Assembly (NCBI RefSeq): GCF_010500865.1
Contig: NZ_JAAAWN010000001.1
Span: forward strand, 124,001 to 188,000
Direction: 5' to 3'
Source: Alteromonas profundi
GTDB taxonomy: Bacteria > Pseudomonadota > Gammaproteobacteria > Enterobacterales > Alteromonadaceae
Length of the DNA stretch: 64,000 nucleotides
Every line of letters starts with the position of its first letter. The stretch's first letter is position 1. The notes beneath the pieces were generated by a model that was not told the origin of the DNA, did not search any database, and was given only the letters and a program-made list of their open reading frames with translations. Shown in pieces: positions 26,794-34,373 of this stretch. The position numbers were made by a program, and so were the translations under genes.

Positions 26794-28472
26794 TGTTTTG
26801 CTCCCCTTACAAGCCTAATTTTCCCAGTATTATCTTTTTGATTTTGTGAAATAAATATCGTATCACCAAAATTAATTGTTATTGCGCCATGCAAGTAAAT
26901 AGGATCTGCATAGGTATCAGAGGTCCAATAAGGGTCATAAATGAAGGCTATGGTGTTTGGGAAGTAGCGAATATCAATAGCAGCATTGTCATATTCAAAA
27001 TTTTCCATAGTTGTAACAGATGCTATACTCAATAACTCAGTGGTCGTTGGTAAGCGCCAATCGTTAAACCCACACAAGTTACTGTCATTTATACGTTGAG
27101 TAAATTTGTACGAATCGCAATGTCCTGTATCCGAGCAGCTTCCCCCATCCTCCACACCAGGGTCTCCACCATTAGTACTTTCATTGGGGTCGAACCAACT
27201 ATATTCGTTATAGCGATCTTGTACTCCACCATCACTTGTTTTCACCTCCCAGACTAAGCCTGTATTATCATCTTGAACACAAGACCACTCTGACGCCATC
27301 GCTGGTAGTTCTTGACCTTCTCTGTTTACTTTGGTGAAAGTAAAGCCTGTTAGACCGTCCGAATTATCAGGGTAGAGCACATCGCGCCCAGTAGTTGCAT
27401 CTTGCCCTGTTGGTATAGGATCACCGTCCGCATCAACCGATAGGGCACAATCCAAATCATTGTTGTGTATGCCGCTATTCTCGAATGCGTAATCGCTACA
27501 TTTAGTCGCGCCAGTATCGTTTAAAGCTACTCGTTCTGTTAACTCTATAACATTGATACTCATTGTATCTTCCGTAACGTCGCCATCATCATCACTCACC
27601 TGTAATAACAGCACTACTTCACTGTCTTTATTGACCCAAGGGGCAACAAAGCTCGTGGATAATTTATCGGGGTCGATGATTTGGATGTTCGGCCCGGAAA
27701 TCTGACTCCATAAAATACCATTTAATGAACCGTCAGAATCGTAAGCCTCGGCAGCCAAAAATACTGTTTCACCTTCTTCAGTATCAAACGGCTCACCTGC
27801 ATTGACTATAGGTGCATCATTTGCAATTACCGTTATTGTCGCTGTATCTGATGCAGTCGCTCCATCGTTATCAACAACAGTGACTTCCAATATGAAGTCC
27901 ATATTTTCGGTTACATCCGGTGCCGTAAAGGTAACTTGTTCGTTATCTTTACCGGTTAACTCTAGGGCATCTCCTGTTAGTTGATTCCAACTGTAGGAAA
28001 CGATTTCTCCATCTTCATCTGAAGCCTGCGCTACAAGAGTGACCACCGATTTTTCATCCACCTCCTTATCGTCGACTATGACTACACTAGGCGTTAAATT
28101 AAATGGGATAACCGTGATCGTAATATCATCTGTTGCTGTGGCGCCATCATCGTCAGTAACCGTTAACCGAAAAGAAATGTTAATTTCATCCTCTATTGCT
28201 GGAGCGACAAAAGTAGGAGTTGCCGTAAGGGTATTTGAAAGTTGGACGTTAATACCTTCTGTTTGTACCCACGAATAACTTACGATCGTCCCGTCTAAAT
28301 CACTAGCAGACGCAGATAATGAGACAGTAGCACCTTCATCAACTGTCTGATCAGCGCCTGCATTCACCTTTGGTGGGGTGTTCGCTGTTGGGGTATCGCT
28401 TTCGCCACCCCCGCCTCCACATGCTGATACAAATAGCACTGAAAAGATGATCAAAAATTTCGCAGCACGCAT
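26790..28472 (-). CDS. Large lipoprotein with PKD/Ig-like repeats and a DUF1566 domain
   Basis: A 560-residue lipoprotein with lipobox SAC followed by a Gly-rich linker (CGGGGGESD). Three PKD/REJ-type Ig-like repeats follow (each with a pattern such as VNAGADQTVDEGATVSLSAS, DGTIVSYSW and LTVTDDDGATATD) and span about residues 35-310. The C-terminal half is a DUF1566 domain (DTGATKCSDYAFEN, WSCVQDDNTGLVWEVKTSDGG, GFNDWRLPTTTELLSI, YWTSDTY, IRLVRGAKQ). Such proteins are surface-exposed or periplasmic, possibly adhesive; function is unknown. First gene of an operon with the small DUF1566 gene, divergent from a LuxR regulator. Confidence 0.88.
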   Translation of the reverse strand: MRAAKFLIIFSVLFVSACGGGGGESDTPTANTPPKVNAGADQTVDEGATVSLSASASDLDGTIVSYSWVQTEGINVQLSNTLTATPTFVAPAIEDEINISFRLTVTDDDGATATDDITITVIPFNLTPSVVIVDDKEVDEKSVVTLVAQASDEDGEIVSYSWNQLTGDALELTGKDNEQVTFTAPDVTENMDFILEVTVVDNDGATASDTATITVIANDAPIVNAGEPFDTEEGETVFLAAEAYDSDGSLNGILWSQISGPNIQIIDPDKLSTSFVAPWVNKDSEVVLLLQVSDDDGDVTEDTMSINVIELTERVALNDTGATKCSDYAFENSGIHNNDLDCALSVDADGDPIPTGQDATTGRDVLYPDNSDGLTGFTFTKVNREGQELPAMASEWSCVQDDNTGLVWEVKTSDGGVQDRYNEYSWFDPNESTNGGDPGVEDGGSCSDTGHCDSYKFTQRINDSNLCGFNDWRLPTTTELLSIASVTTMENFEYDNAAIDIRYFPNTIAFIYDPYWTSDTYADPIYLHGAITINFGDTIFISQNQKDNTGKIRLVRGAKQ

Positions 28473-28679
28473 TTCTAATGCCTCATTTTGTGACCGAATC
28501 GGTTATAACGAATCGTATTTCCATGTACCTGTACATTCATTGCTCACATGAAAATAACGACAGATTAATTGATTAAATATCCATAAGAAAATTTCATGCC
28601 ACTACAGATATCATTTGAAGTTAAAATCTATTATCTGTAAAACATATTGATATCAGAGGCTTAATTCTTTCCGCATAAT

Positions 28680-28711
28680 GTAATTTGTGTCTTTGCAAAG
28701 ACATAAATTAC
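28680..28711. promoter_or_regulatory. 32-bp near-perfect palindrome, candidate operator
   Basis: GTAATTTGTGTCTTTG is followed at once by CAAAGACATAAATTAC; the two 16-base halves are complementary except at one position. It lies in the 423-bp divergent space between the DUF1566 operon and the LuxR-type regulator. There is no T tract typical of a terminator and neither gene ends here, so a protein-binding site is the better reading. The rest of this gap holds no gene that I can see. Confidence 0.6.
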
Positions 28712-28895
28712 AGGTAGTAAGGAAAGTGAAAAATAAATTGACTAGTTAATTTGAACTAGAGGTAAAGGTTTTCTAATCTTAAATTATTGAATGTTATGAA
28801 TATGATTTCCATTAGCCATTTTTTGTTTCGATAAGGCATACCTGTAAATAGTAAAAGTTACTGACACACGCCGATACAGTTTAGAGGAGCTTCAT

Positions 28896-30002
28896 ATGGA
28901 AAACAGGTCACTTTCCCTGCTCATAGGTAAAATATATGACAGGGGAATACGTGGTGATTGGTTGGATGTGTTGGAAGATATTATGTTGTTGTCCAAATCC
29001 AATAAAATATTTTACATTGTAAGAGCTTCTAATTGCCTAAAGCCTATTATTTATGAATTTATTACTGGGTTTGATTATGACCGAAATGTTTTGGAATCTT
29101 ATATCAACAATATTGAAAAAGACCCATGGTATCAAATCGCTAAGCTTAGCCTTCAAGGAGATTTATTGAGATATTCTGAGCTATTGCCAGTATCCTCTTT
29201 TTCGGCAAGCCAAATTTATAAAGACGTTTTTATACCAATGCGCACTCATCACTGTATTGGCGGGGTATTACTTAGGAATGAAAATTACGAGGCAACATTT
29301 GCTATTAACCGGGGAGCAGAGGACCCTCCATATAGTGATGATGATTTTGAGTTTCTAGAGTTGATAATGCCTCATTTATCAAGAGCTTTAGCTATTTCCC
29401 TCGAACTTCAAACGTACAAAAATATTGCAACAATTGCAGAAGGGATTTCCCGTAACTCTAGTAAAGCTATCATATTGTGTGATAAGGCAGCCAATATTCT
29501 TCAATTGAATAGTCGAGCTTCCACCTTATTAACTCAAAGTGGCTATTTTTCTTCAAATAAAAAATCGCTAAATTTAAACATAGATTATATCGATAGAAAG
29601 CTAAACGACATTATAGCCAATAATGCTATTTTTTCTGGTGATAATGTGAGGTGTAGACAAGTATTATTGTTAAATGTAATCCAGCATGAAACCTTATTAA
29701 TTGAAGTAACGCCGCTGATGAGAAAATATACCGATTTAGGTGAAAATCTCGATTGTTGTTTAGTTGCGATTACAGCTGAGATGAACCTAGATTGGAATTC
29801 TTTTCAATCAGAATTTAGCCTAACGGAAAAGGAACTACAAGTAACTCAGTTGGTTTACTCTAAAAAGCGAGTTTCGGATATTGCACAATTACTTACTATT
29901 AAAGAGAATACTGTGCGCACACATTTACAGAATATCTACTCAAAAGTGAGAGTTAGCACTCAATCTGAGCTTATTGTTACATTGAATTTGTTTTCTAGGT
30001 AG
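28896..30002 (+). CDS. LuxR-family transcriptional regulator
   Basis: A 368-residue regulator with a C-terminal LuxR-type HTH (about 305-365): FSLTEKELQVTQLVYSKKRVSDIAQLLTIKENTVRTHLQNIYSKVRVSTQSELI. The N-terminal two thirds look like PAS/GAF-type sensing domains (DDFEFLELIMPHLSRALAISLELQ is typical of LuxR regulators of this build), without a receiver domain. GAGGAGC precedes the ATG. It is divergent from the DUF1566 lipoprotein operon and probably controls it; the 32-bp palindrome between them is a candidate site. Confidence 0.88.
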   Translation: MENRSLSLLIGKIYDRGIRGDWLDVLEDIMLLSKSNKIFYIVRASNCLKPIIYEFITGFDYDRNVLESYINNIEKDPWYQIAKLSLQGDLLRYSELLPVSSFSASQIYKDVFIPMRTHHCIGGVLLRNENYEATFAINRGAEDPPYSDDDFEFLELIMPHLSRALAISLELQTYKNIATIAEGISRNSSKAIILCDKAANILQLNSRASTLLTQSGYFSSNKKSLNLNIDYIDRKLNDIIANNAIFSGDNVRCRQVLLLNVIQHETLLIEVTPLMRKYTDLGENLDCCLVAITAEMNLDWNSFQSEFSLTEKELQVTQLVYSKKRVSDIAQLLTIKENTVRTHLQNIYSKVRVSTQSELIVTLNLFSR

Positions 30003-30101
30003 AGGTTAGTTGAACTATTTTTACCCTCCTAGGTTACCTTCAGCTTGTAGATTCAACTAGCCGATATATCCTCCCAAACAACCGCGGAAAGGTCGAACAG
30101 G

Positions 30102-30178
30102 CCCCTAAACAAGACAGACATGTTTAAATCGAAATACTCGCTTTGTTAGTACTGTTTTATTCCTGTCTTCTGTCTTAC
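30102..30178 (+). repeat. Hairpin repeat copy 7 (complete, type II interior)
   Basis: CCCCTAAACAAGACAGACAT, then an interior nearly the same as copy 5 (AATCGAAATACTCGCTTTGT), and a disturbed right arm TTCCTGTCTTCTGTCTTACT. Confidence 0.8.
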
Positions 30179-30216
30179 TTATCCGCTTCTAGAAGCTGTA
30201 TGGCGTCATCGGCAAT

Positions 30217-30262
30217 GTAAAACTGACCCACTAACGACAATTTAAAATTGACCCACCTGAGG
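30217..30262 (+). mobile_element. Possible IS21-type end fragment
   Basis: Two nearby copies of (A)A-T/C-TGACCCAC (near 30220 and 30246) resemble the repeated binding sites in the ends of IS21-family elements. No istA or istB gene is present. Low confidence. Confidence 0.3.
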
Positions 30263-30297
30263 CACAATGACCACCGGTTATGAAAAACGGTGGTTGA

Positions 30298-30517
30298 GAT
30301 GCAATGTTAAACCAGGAGTCTGGCGACGAAAGCCTAAAAAAGAAGGTATTAATACATTCAGACAGGTAGTCAGTTTACAGGCTATGAATGGAGTGACTTC
30401 TTAACAGAACATAACCTCAAAGCCAGCATGAACTGTCGAGGAAACTGCCACGATAATGCCGTTGCTGAGAGCTTCTTCCAACTACTTAAGCGAGAACGAA
30501 TAAAGAGTGCTAAATAA
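30298..30517 (+). pseudogene. IS3-family transposase (orfB) fragment, frameshifted
   Basis: Reading across shifts of frame gives DAMLNQ, VWRRKPK, VLIHSDR, then SQFTGYEWSDFLTEHNLKAS and MNCRGNCHDNAVAESFFQLL, followed by KRERIK. This is the region of the DDE transposase of IS3-family elements that includes the last catalytic Glu (AESFF). At least three small insertions or deletions break the frame, and both gene ends are missing; the 3' end is cut at repeat copy 8. It is a non-functional relic. Confidence 0.85.
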
Positions 30518-30580
30518 GACAGGCATATTTAATACAAGGTTACCTATTGGTGGCTTCGTGTTGTGCCTGTCTAATTTAGT
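30509..30580 (+). repeat. Hairpin repeat copy 8 (type III interior)
   Basis: GCTAAATAAGACAGGCATAT on the left and GTTGTGCCTGTCTAATTTAG on the right; the interior differs from other copies. It interrupts the IS3-type transposase relic directly, so the repeat or the block to its right arrived after that relic, or replaced its end. Confidence 0.8.
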
Positions 30581-30633
30581 TTTATTAGGTTATAGAGTTT
30601 TGGCTTGTACTATAATAATAGATTGAGCTGAGT

Positions 30634-31617
30634 TTACTGGAATGGACTTTGAAATTGTCGACGCTGCTCCTTTCGCATGACTTCCATTTGCTGGCTGGCG
30701 AGGGTAAAGCGCAGCTCCAAACTGCTTAAATGCAGCAATTTACTCTCTTCAATTTGCGACAAATCAACGTTTCGCAAAGAATTAAGCAGCAGTTCGACGC
30801 CGCGGAAATCTGACTCTAAAAACCTAACATCCATATCTGACATTTTTAGGGCTCGCTCACAAGATTCGATTCGGTTCTCGATGGCAGCAAGCCTATCATT
30901 GAAATATACTATCGACATTGGTTGTTTGTTTCCAGCGCTTTTTTCTTTTGCCTTATCCATCATGGCTTTGGCAATACGCGCTTGGTTTTCGGGCGTTTGT
31001 GCAAACAAATTCGCAGTAAAATCGCTCTGTCCACTCAACAGGCCGAAAGACACAAACAGCGACTTAACTATGATGGCAAAGAATAGCAGAATGGGGCTGG
31101 CGGCAACACTTACTATAGTTATTTTATATTTTTGCCAGCGCTGATATTTACGAATTTTCTGTACACTGGTTCCGGATAACAATGCGGCAAGATGGCTCAC
31201 TACTGACTTAATATCCTGTTGATAGTGATAAACCTTGTGTACCCTTTCTGATAACGTACTGACGACATGACTGTCATATGCGCTGATGTCAATATCTTCC
31301 AAAAAAAGTAAAATAATATTGTAGTTTGCATGATGCTGCGAGTAGAACGCAATTTCCTCACTTACCCATTTTGACGCCATTGATTGCTTACTGATCCCCA
31401 CGACAAGATAGCGCGACTTACTTAATGCCTTGTAAAGGTTATCGCCAAGGTTAGCGGATGTGGGAAGCTCATCAGTATCTCTGAATATAGGAAACAAGCG
31501 AATTTTTTTGCCGTTCTGGTTAGGTAATTTTAAGTTCTCCAAACGCTTATGTAATGTCGCTACAGCTCCTTCGTCGAAGTGCGAATAGCTAAGAAATGCG
31601 TAATAAGAATCAGTCAT
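30634..31617 (-). CDS. TIR-domain membrane protein
   Basis: A 327-residue protein starting MTDSYYAFLSYSH. The N-terminal half is a TIR-type domain of the bacterial FxSYSHxD family (YAFLSYSHFDE, LFPIFRDTDELP, LSKSRYLVVGISKQSMASKWVSEEI). The WVSEEI segment holds a Glu where catalytic TIR NADases have theirs. A transmembrane helix follows at about 165-195 (ITIVSVAASPILLFFAIIV), then a coiled-coil-like C-terminal part. The start is uncertain: ATGs at 31629 and 31665 overlap the upstream gene. It follows a second, related protein directly. TIR proteins often act in antiphage defence by NAD+ depletion; that role is inference. Confidence 0.75.
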   Translation of the reverse strand: MTDSYYAFLSYSHFDEGAVATLHKRLENLKLPNQNGKKIRLFPIFRDTDELPTSANLGDNLYKALSKSRYLVVGISKQSMASKWVSEEIAFYSQHHANYNIILLFLEDIDISAYDSHVVSTLSERVHKVYHYQQDIKSVVSHLAALLSGTSVQKIRKYQRWQKYKITIVSVAASPILLFFAIIVKSLFVSFGLLSGQSDFTANLFAQTPENQARIAKAMMDKAKEKSAGNKQPMSIVYFNDRLAAIENRIESCERALKMSDMDVRFLESDFRGVELLLNSLRNVDLSQIEESKLLHLSSLELRFTLASQQMEVMRKEQRRQFQSPFQ

Positions 31618-31621
31618 TGGC

Positions 31622-32266
31622 CTACTCATTTCCTTGATCAAAAAGGTTCTGGTAGTGGTCTTCAATTTGGTTAATAGAGCTTAGTCCATCATGGGTGCAA
31701 CGTACTAAAGCGATACTGGCGAGAACCGCTATGGCAATTTGCAATGAACGCTTTTGAAGGTGCGCTCGCTGGGTAATATCTCTAAGTGGTACCGAGAGAA
31801 GTCCTGCGCAGAGTTTCTGCAAAGCTAGTGTATTCATACCCTGACGAATGTCTGCAGCGATAGGCTCGAAAGTAGTTAAGGTTTCTTCATTTGATGGTGA
31901 GGAAAGGGCAGGAGGAAAACACTCATTTGCAGTATCATTCTTTTGACTAGCATTGGGTTCGCCATTAAGCAAAACGGCGAGGATGTTATCGCTATATTTA
32001 CGAAAATCACCCACAGCGAGATTAACAGCAGCGTCAGCTGATGCCGTTTTTGAGCAAAGCACTATCATCAAGTCATTATGATGAAATTTATAGACGCTTT
32101 GATCGAAGTTTAAAAGCTTAAAAGGAATGTTGTTTTTAACTCGTACATATGATTTTAGTGCAGCAGGCAAGCGCAGACGCCTTATTTCTTGCTGTAGGTC
32201 ATGCCAAATCGGCAGGTCCGCCTCTGATGCGCAAATCCAAACAGTTTTAAACTCACACTCAGCCAT
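31622..32266 (-). CDS. Divergent TIR-like membrane protein
   Basis: A 214-residue protein. It has the order of a TIR-family protein of the type next door (KTVWICASEADL, LLNFDQSVYKFHHNDLMIVLCSKTASAD, ILAVLLNGEP, FPPALSS, FEPIAADIRQ, LCAGLLSVPLRDITQR) but lacks the FLSYSH and FRD motifs. The LNGEP-CFPPAL-PIAAD stretch is characteristic of TIR-transmembrane proteins. One transmembrane helix lies near 174-191 (QIAIAVLASIALVRC) with a short tail. It is upstream of and nearly contiguous with the TIR protein, so the two likely work as a pair. The degenerate motifs suggest a non-catalytic partner. Confidence 0.6.
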   Translation of the reverse strand: MAECEFKTVWICASEADLPIWHDLQQEIRRLRLPAALKSYVRVKNNIPFKLLNFDQSVYKFHHNDLMIVLCSKTASADAAVNLAVGDFRKYSDNILAVLLNGEPNASQKNDTANECFPPALSSPSNEETLTTFEPIAADIRQGMNTLALQKLCAGLLSVPLRDITQRAHLQKRSLQIAIAVLASIALVRCTHDGLSSINQIEDHYQNLFDQGNE

Positions 32267-32644
32267 GACTCTTCCTTGCTTAGATATTGCTAGTCATTAT
32301 CTTATTGCATTTACTTGCTCTACTATAATTAACTAGCAAGCAGGTTTGAACATTTTATTAACATATAGCAAATAATACTGCTCACGTCCTCTAATTTATG
32401 AGAGATATAATCGAATTTTTCTGCAATCATTAGTGCAGCAGAGTACAATGTAAATTACGCTATACTGAATCGTAGTTCATCGCTGTATCAAGAGTTATGA
32501 CCCATTTTGCTATGCTGGTTCCCAGATGGGATGGTGTTATCAATAGGGTAAGATAAGTGCTGATCCCCGTTTATGGGGTAGAGCCCACATATGTAGCACA
32601 GGAAAATGTGGTTAGTAATAACTATCGTTGAGGCGTAGGAAGAA
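32267..32644. other. Intergenic region at the right edge of the accessory region
   Basis: 378 bp between the TIR pair and the tRNA gene. It is AT-rich, probably with the promoter for the TIR operon. I found no integrase, no second copy of the tRNA 3' end and no gene. Confidence 0.4.
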
Positions 32645-32721
32645 TGGTGGCCCCACCCTGACTTGAACAGGGGACCTGCCGATTATGAGTCGGATGCTCT
32701 AACCAACTGAGCTATGGGGCC
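32645..32721 (-). tRNA. tRNA with CAT anticodon, probably tRNA-Ile2 (lysidine)
   Basis: A 77-base cloverleaf on the minus strand with encoded CCA: acceptor stem GGCCCCA/TGGGGCC, D arm AGCTCAGTTGGTTAGAGC, anticodon arm CCGACTCATAATCGG with anticodon CAT, T arm CCCTGTTCAAGTCAGGG. The acceptor and anticodon stems (GGCCCC..., CGACTCATAATCG) match the E. coli ileX type rather than elongator Met tRNA, so the C34 is likely modified to lysidine by TilS to read AUA. Its 3' end faces the accessory region. Confidence 0.9.
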
Positions 32722-33027
32722 ATTTTTGATATTTGCTGTGTTGGCATAATACATAATGCCGAAAAGCGAGCGCAAGTATAAGCAGTTTTAACTGCCTTGT
32801 CACGCCTATAACAAGGGTTACTGAACAGTTTGCTTTATTTTTGTGCAGTCTGGCCCAAATCATCCCGTTTTACGCTATTCATAAAAGCATTTCTTGACGC
32901 TCCTAGACTGACAGGCGCACTATTGCTGTATACTCATTAACTGATAGTAGTTGGTGGTAATCAGCTATAGTGGTAGGTGGTTTACCCCTTATCCTACAGG
33001 CTTTGTGTTTTACTGAGGAAAGATAAC
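32722..33027. other. Intergenic region
   Basis: 306 bp between the tRNA gene and the MbnP-like gene, which diverge from here. It should hold both promoters. No other feature is supported. Confidence 0.4.
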
Positions 33028-33828
33028 ATGGCGATAAAATCTCACACTTTTACAGCGGTGTTTCTATCGATGGTGTTAATGCTTGCTGGATGTTCTGAAT
33101 TCAGTGAGGATAAAACGCAAACAGGCGAAATTCCGTTTTTTCTTACTGGTATGAAGTCTACACGTTGTCCTATGCAAGTAAATGTACAGGGTGAAGCGTG
33201 GCAACTTGATTATTTTGGCTTTTATTTAAGTAACCCGGAAGTGCGCATTAATGGGCGCTGGCAGGCGGTAAAGTTTAAACAAAATGAGTGGCAGTCACAC
33301 AATATTGCCTTGCTTCGTTTTCACCAACTTTGTGATGATACCGCTCCCTCGAATGACAATATAGTTCTTGATGTTACCGATAAATTTATGAAGCGGGCTA
33401 CTAACCTTCGTTTTACCTTAGGCGTGCCCTTTGAAGAAAATCATCAAAGCCTAACCTCTGCATCGTTGCCCCTTGCAAATAGCGAAATGTTTACCAATGA
33501 ACAAAGTGGGCATAAATTTCTACGTCTTGATTTGTCACAACCTGATAAAAACCGGGAATGGAAATACCACCTTGGCAGTATAGGCTGCGAATCGGCGTCA
33601 CTTTCCTCTGCGCCGTTTAAAGCGTGCGCGTTTACCAATAGGGTTGAATTTATATTGCCCATGACCCAACTAGATACCGACTTAGCGCTAGAACTATCGG
33701 TATCTAATATAGTGTCGCAGGTAGACTTAGTGAACACCGAGGGGTGTACCACGCAAACTCCTGAGCAGCAGCCGTGCAAAAAGCTTCTTCATAATTTGCT
33801 GCACCGCCCTTGGCTAAAATGGGATTAA
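33028..33828 (+). CDS. MbnP-like lipoprotein
   Basis: A 266-residue lipoprotein (lipobox MLAGC). The body follows the MbnP family pattern: DYFGFYLSNPEVRINGRWQ, LRFTLGVPFEENHQ (family FxxGVPxxxNH), SGHKFLRLDL, and YHLGSIGC with cysteines that probably pair with KACAF. MbnP proteins are periplasmic copper-related proteins usually encoded with a di-haem MbnH protein; MbnH is not seen nearby, so this is an orphan. The start at 33028 is chosen for the GAGGAAAG site before it and because it begins the signal peptide; an upstream in-frame start would bury that signal. Confidence 0.8.
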   Translation: MAIKSHTFTAVFLSMVLMLAGCSEFSEDKTQTGEIPFFLTGMKSTRCPMQVNVQGEAWQLDYFGFYLSNPEVRINGRWQAVKFKQNEWQSHNIALLRFHQLCDDTAPSNDNIVLDVTDKFMKRATNLRFTLGVPFEENHQSLTSASLPLANSEMFTNEQSGHKFLRLDLSQPDKNREWKYHLGSIGCESASLSSAPFKACAFTNRVEFILPMTQLDTDLALELSVSNIVSQVDLVNTEGCTTQTPEQQPCKKLLHNLLHRPWLKWD

Positions 33829-34043
33829 CGGCGTAAACGCAAAGCAGGGGATAACAGGGCAAATGTTATGCGTATTAACAAGGCACTAGATATTTTTACA
33901 CCTAGCGCCTATTTGTGTTTATACTTTGCAAAATAGTTTCAATAATAAGCCAATGCGTATGCAACCCGTTGCGTGATAGACTTGGCGATAATTAGATAAT
34001 TTTTATACAGTGCTTACCTAGGCATGCAGGCGCGGAGAGAAGA

Positions 34044-34373
34044 ATGACTGAAAAGCCCTTCATAACAAGTGGACGAAATACAATAATCCACAAAATTAGA
34101 AAGTTGGACTTGCTGATCGTTAATGGTGACGACCACCCACCTATTATTGTTACCTATAAAGGTATTAAACAATATGAAGGAAAAGTGCCAGAGAACAAGC
34201 GCGATGCCAAGTTGATGGATATGGAGTTGGTGGATTTAACCGCTAGCGATGTGTTTGGCGACGAAAAAATATTACTGTTTATTCAAACCCTTAATGGTAA
34301 AGAATATAAAATTGATTACAGTAAAATTGGCACCAGCATGTTTATTAAAATTCATCAGGATAGCTTTTTTTAA
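34044..34373 (+). CDS. Small protein of unknown function
   Basis: A 109-residue soluble protein (ITSGRNTIIHKIRKLDLLIVNGDDHPPIIVTYKGIKQYEGKVPEN...) with a good GGAGAGAAG ribosome-binding site. It looks beta-rich with a repeated Lys-Ile pattern. No family recognised. Its stop overlaps the end of the convergent hydrolase gene by four bases. Confidence 0.55.
   Translation: MTEKPFITSGRNTIIHKIRKLDLLIVNGDDHPPIIVTYKGIKQYEGKVPENKRDAKLMDMELVDLTASDVFGDEKILLFIQTLNGKEYKIDYSKIGTSMFIKIHQDSFF

Noticed and set aside
20168..30580. Hairpin repeats as a CRISPR array
   Set aside because: Copies are separated by hundreds to thousands of bases with genes between them, and spacing is irregular; there are no cas genes.
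20168..30580. Hairpin repeats as a true integron cassette array
   Set aside because: No intI, genes lie on both strands, blocks are long, and the left end does not fit the attC core. Kept only as a resemblance.
32645..32721. tRNA as elongator tRNA-Met
   Set aside because: The anticodon is CAT, but the acceptor (GGCCCC) and anticodon stem (CGACTCATAATCG) fit the Ile2 type; still, a TilS-based check would be decisive.
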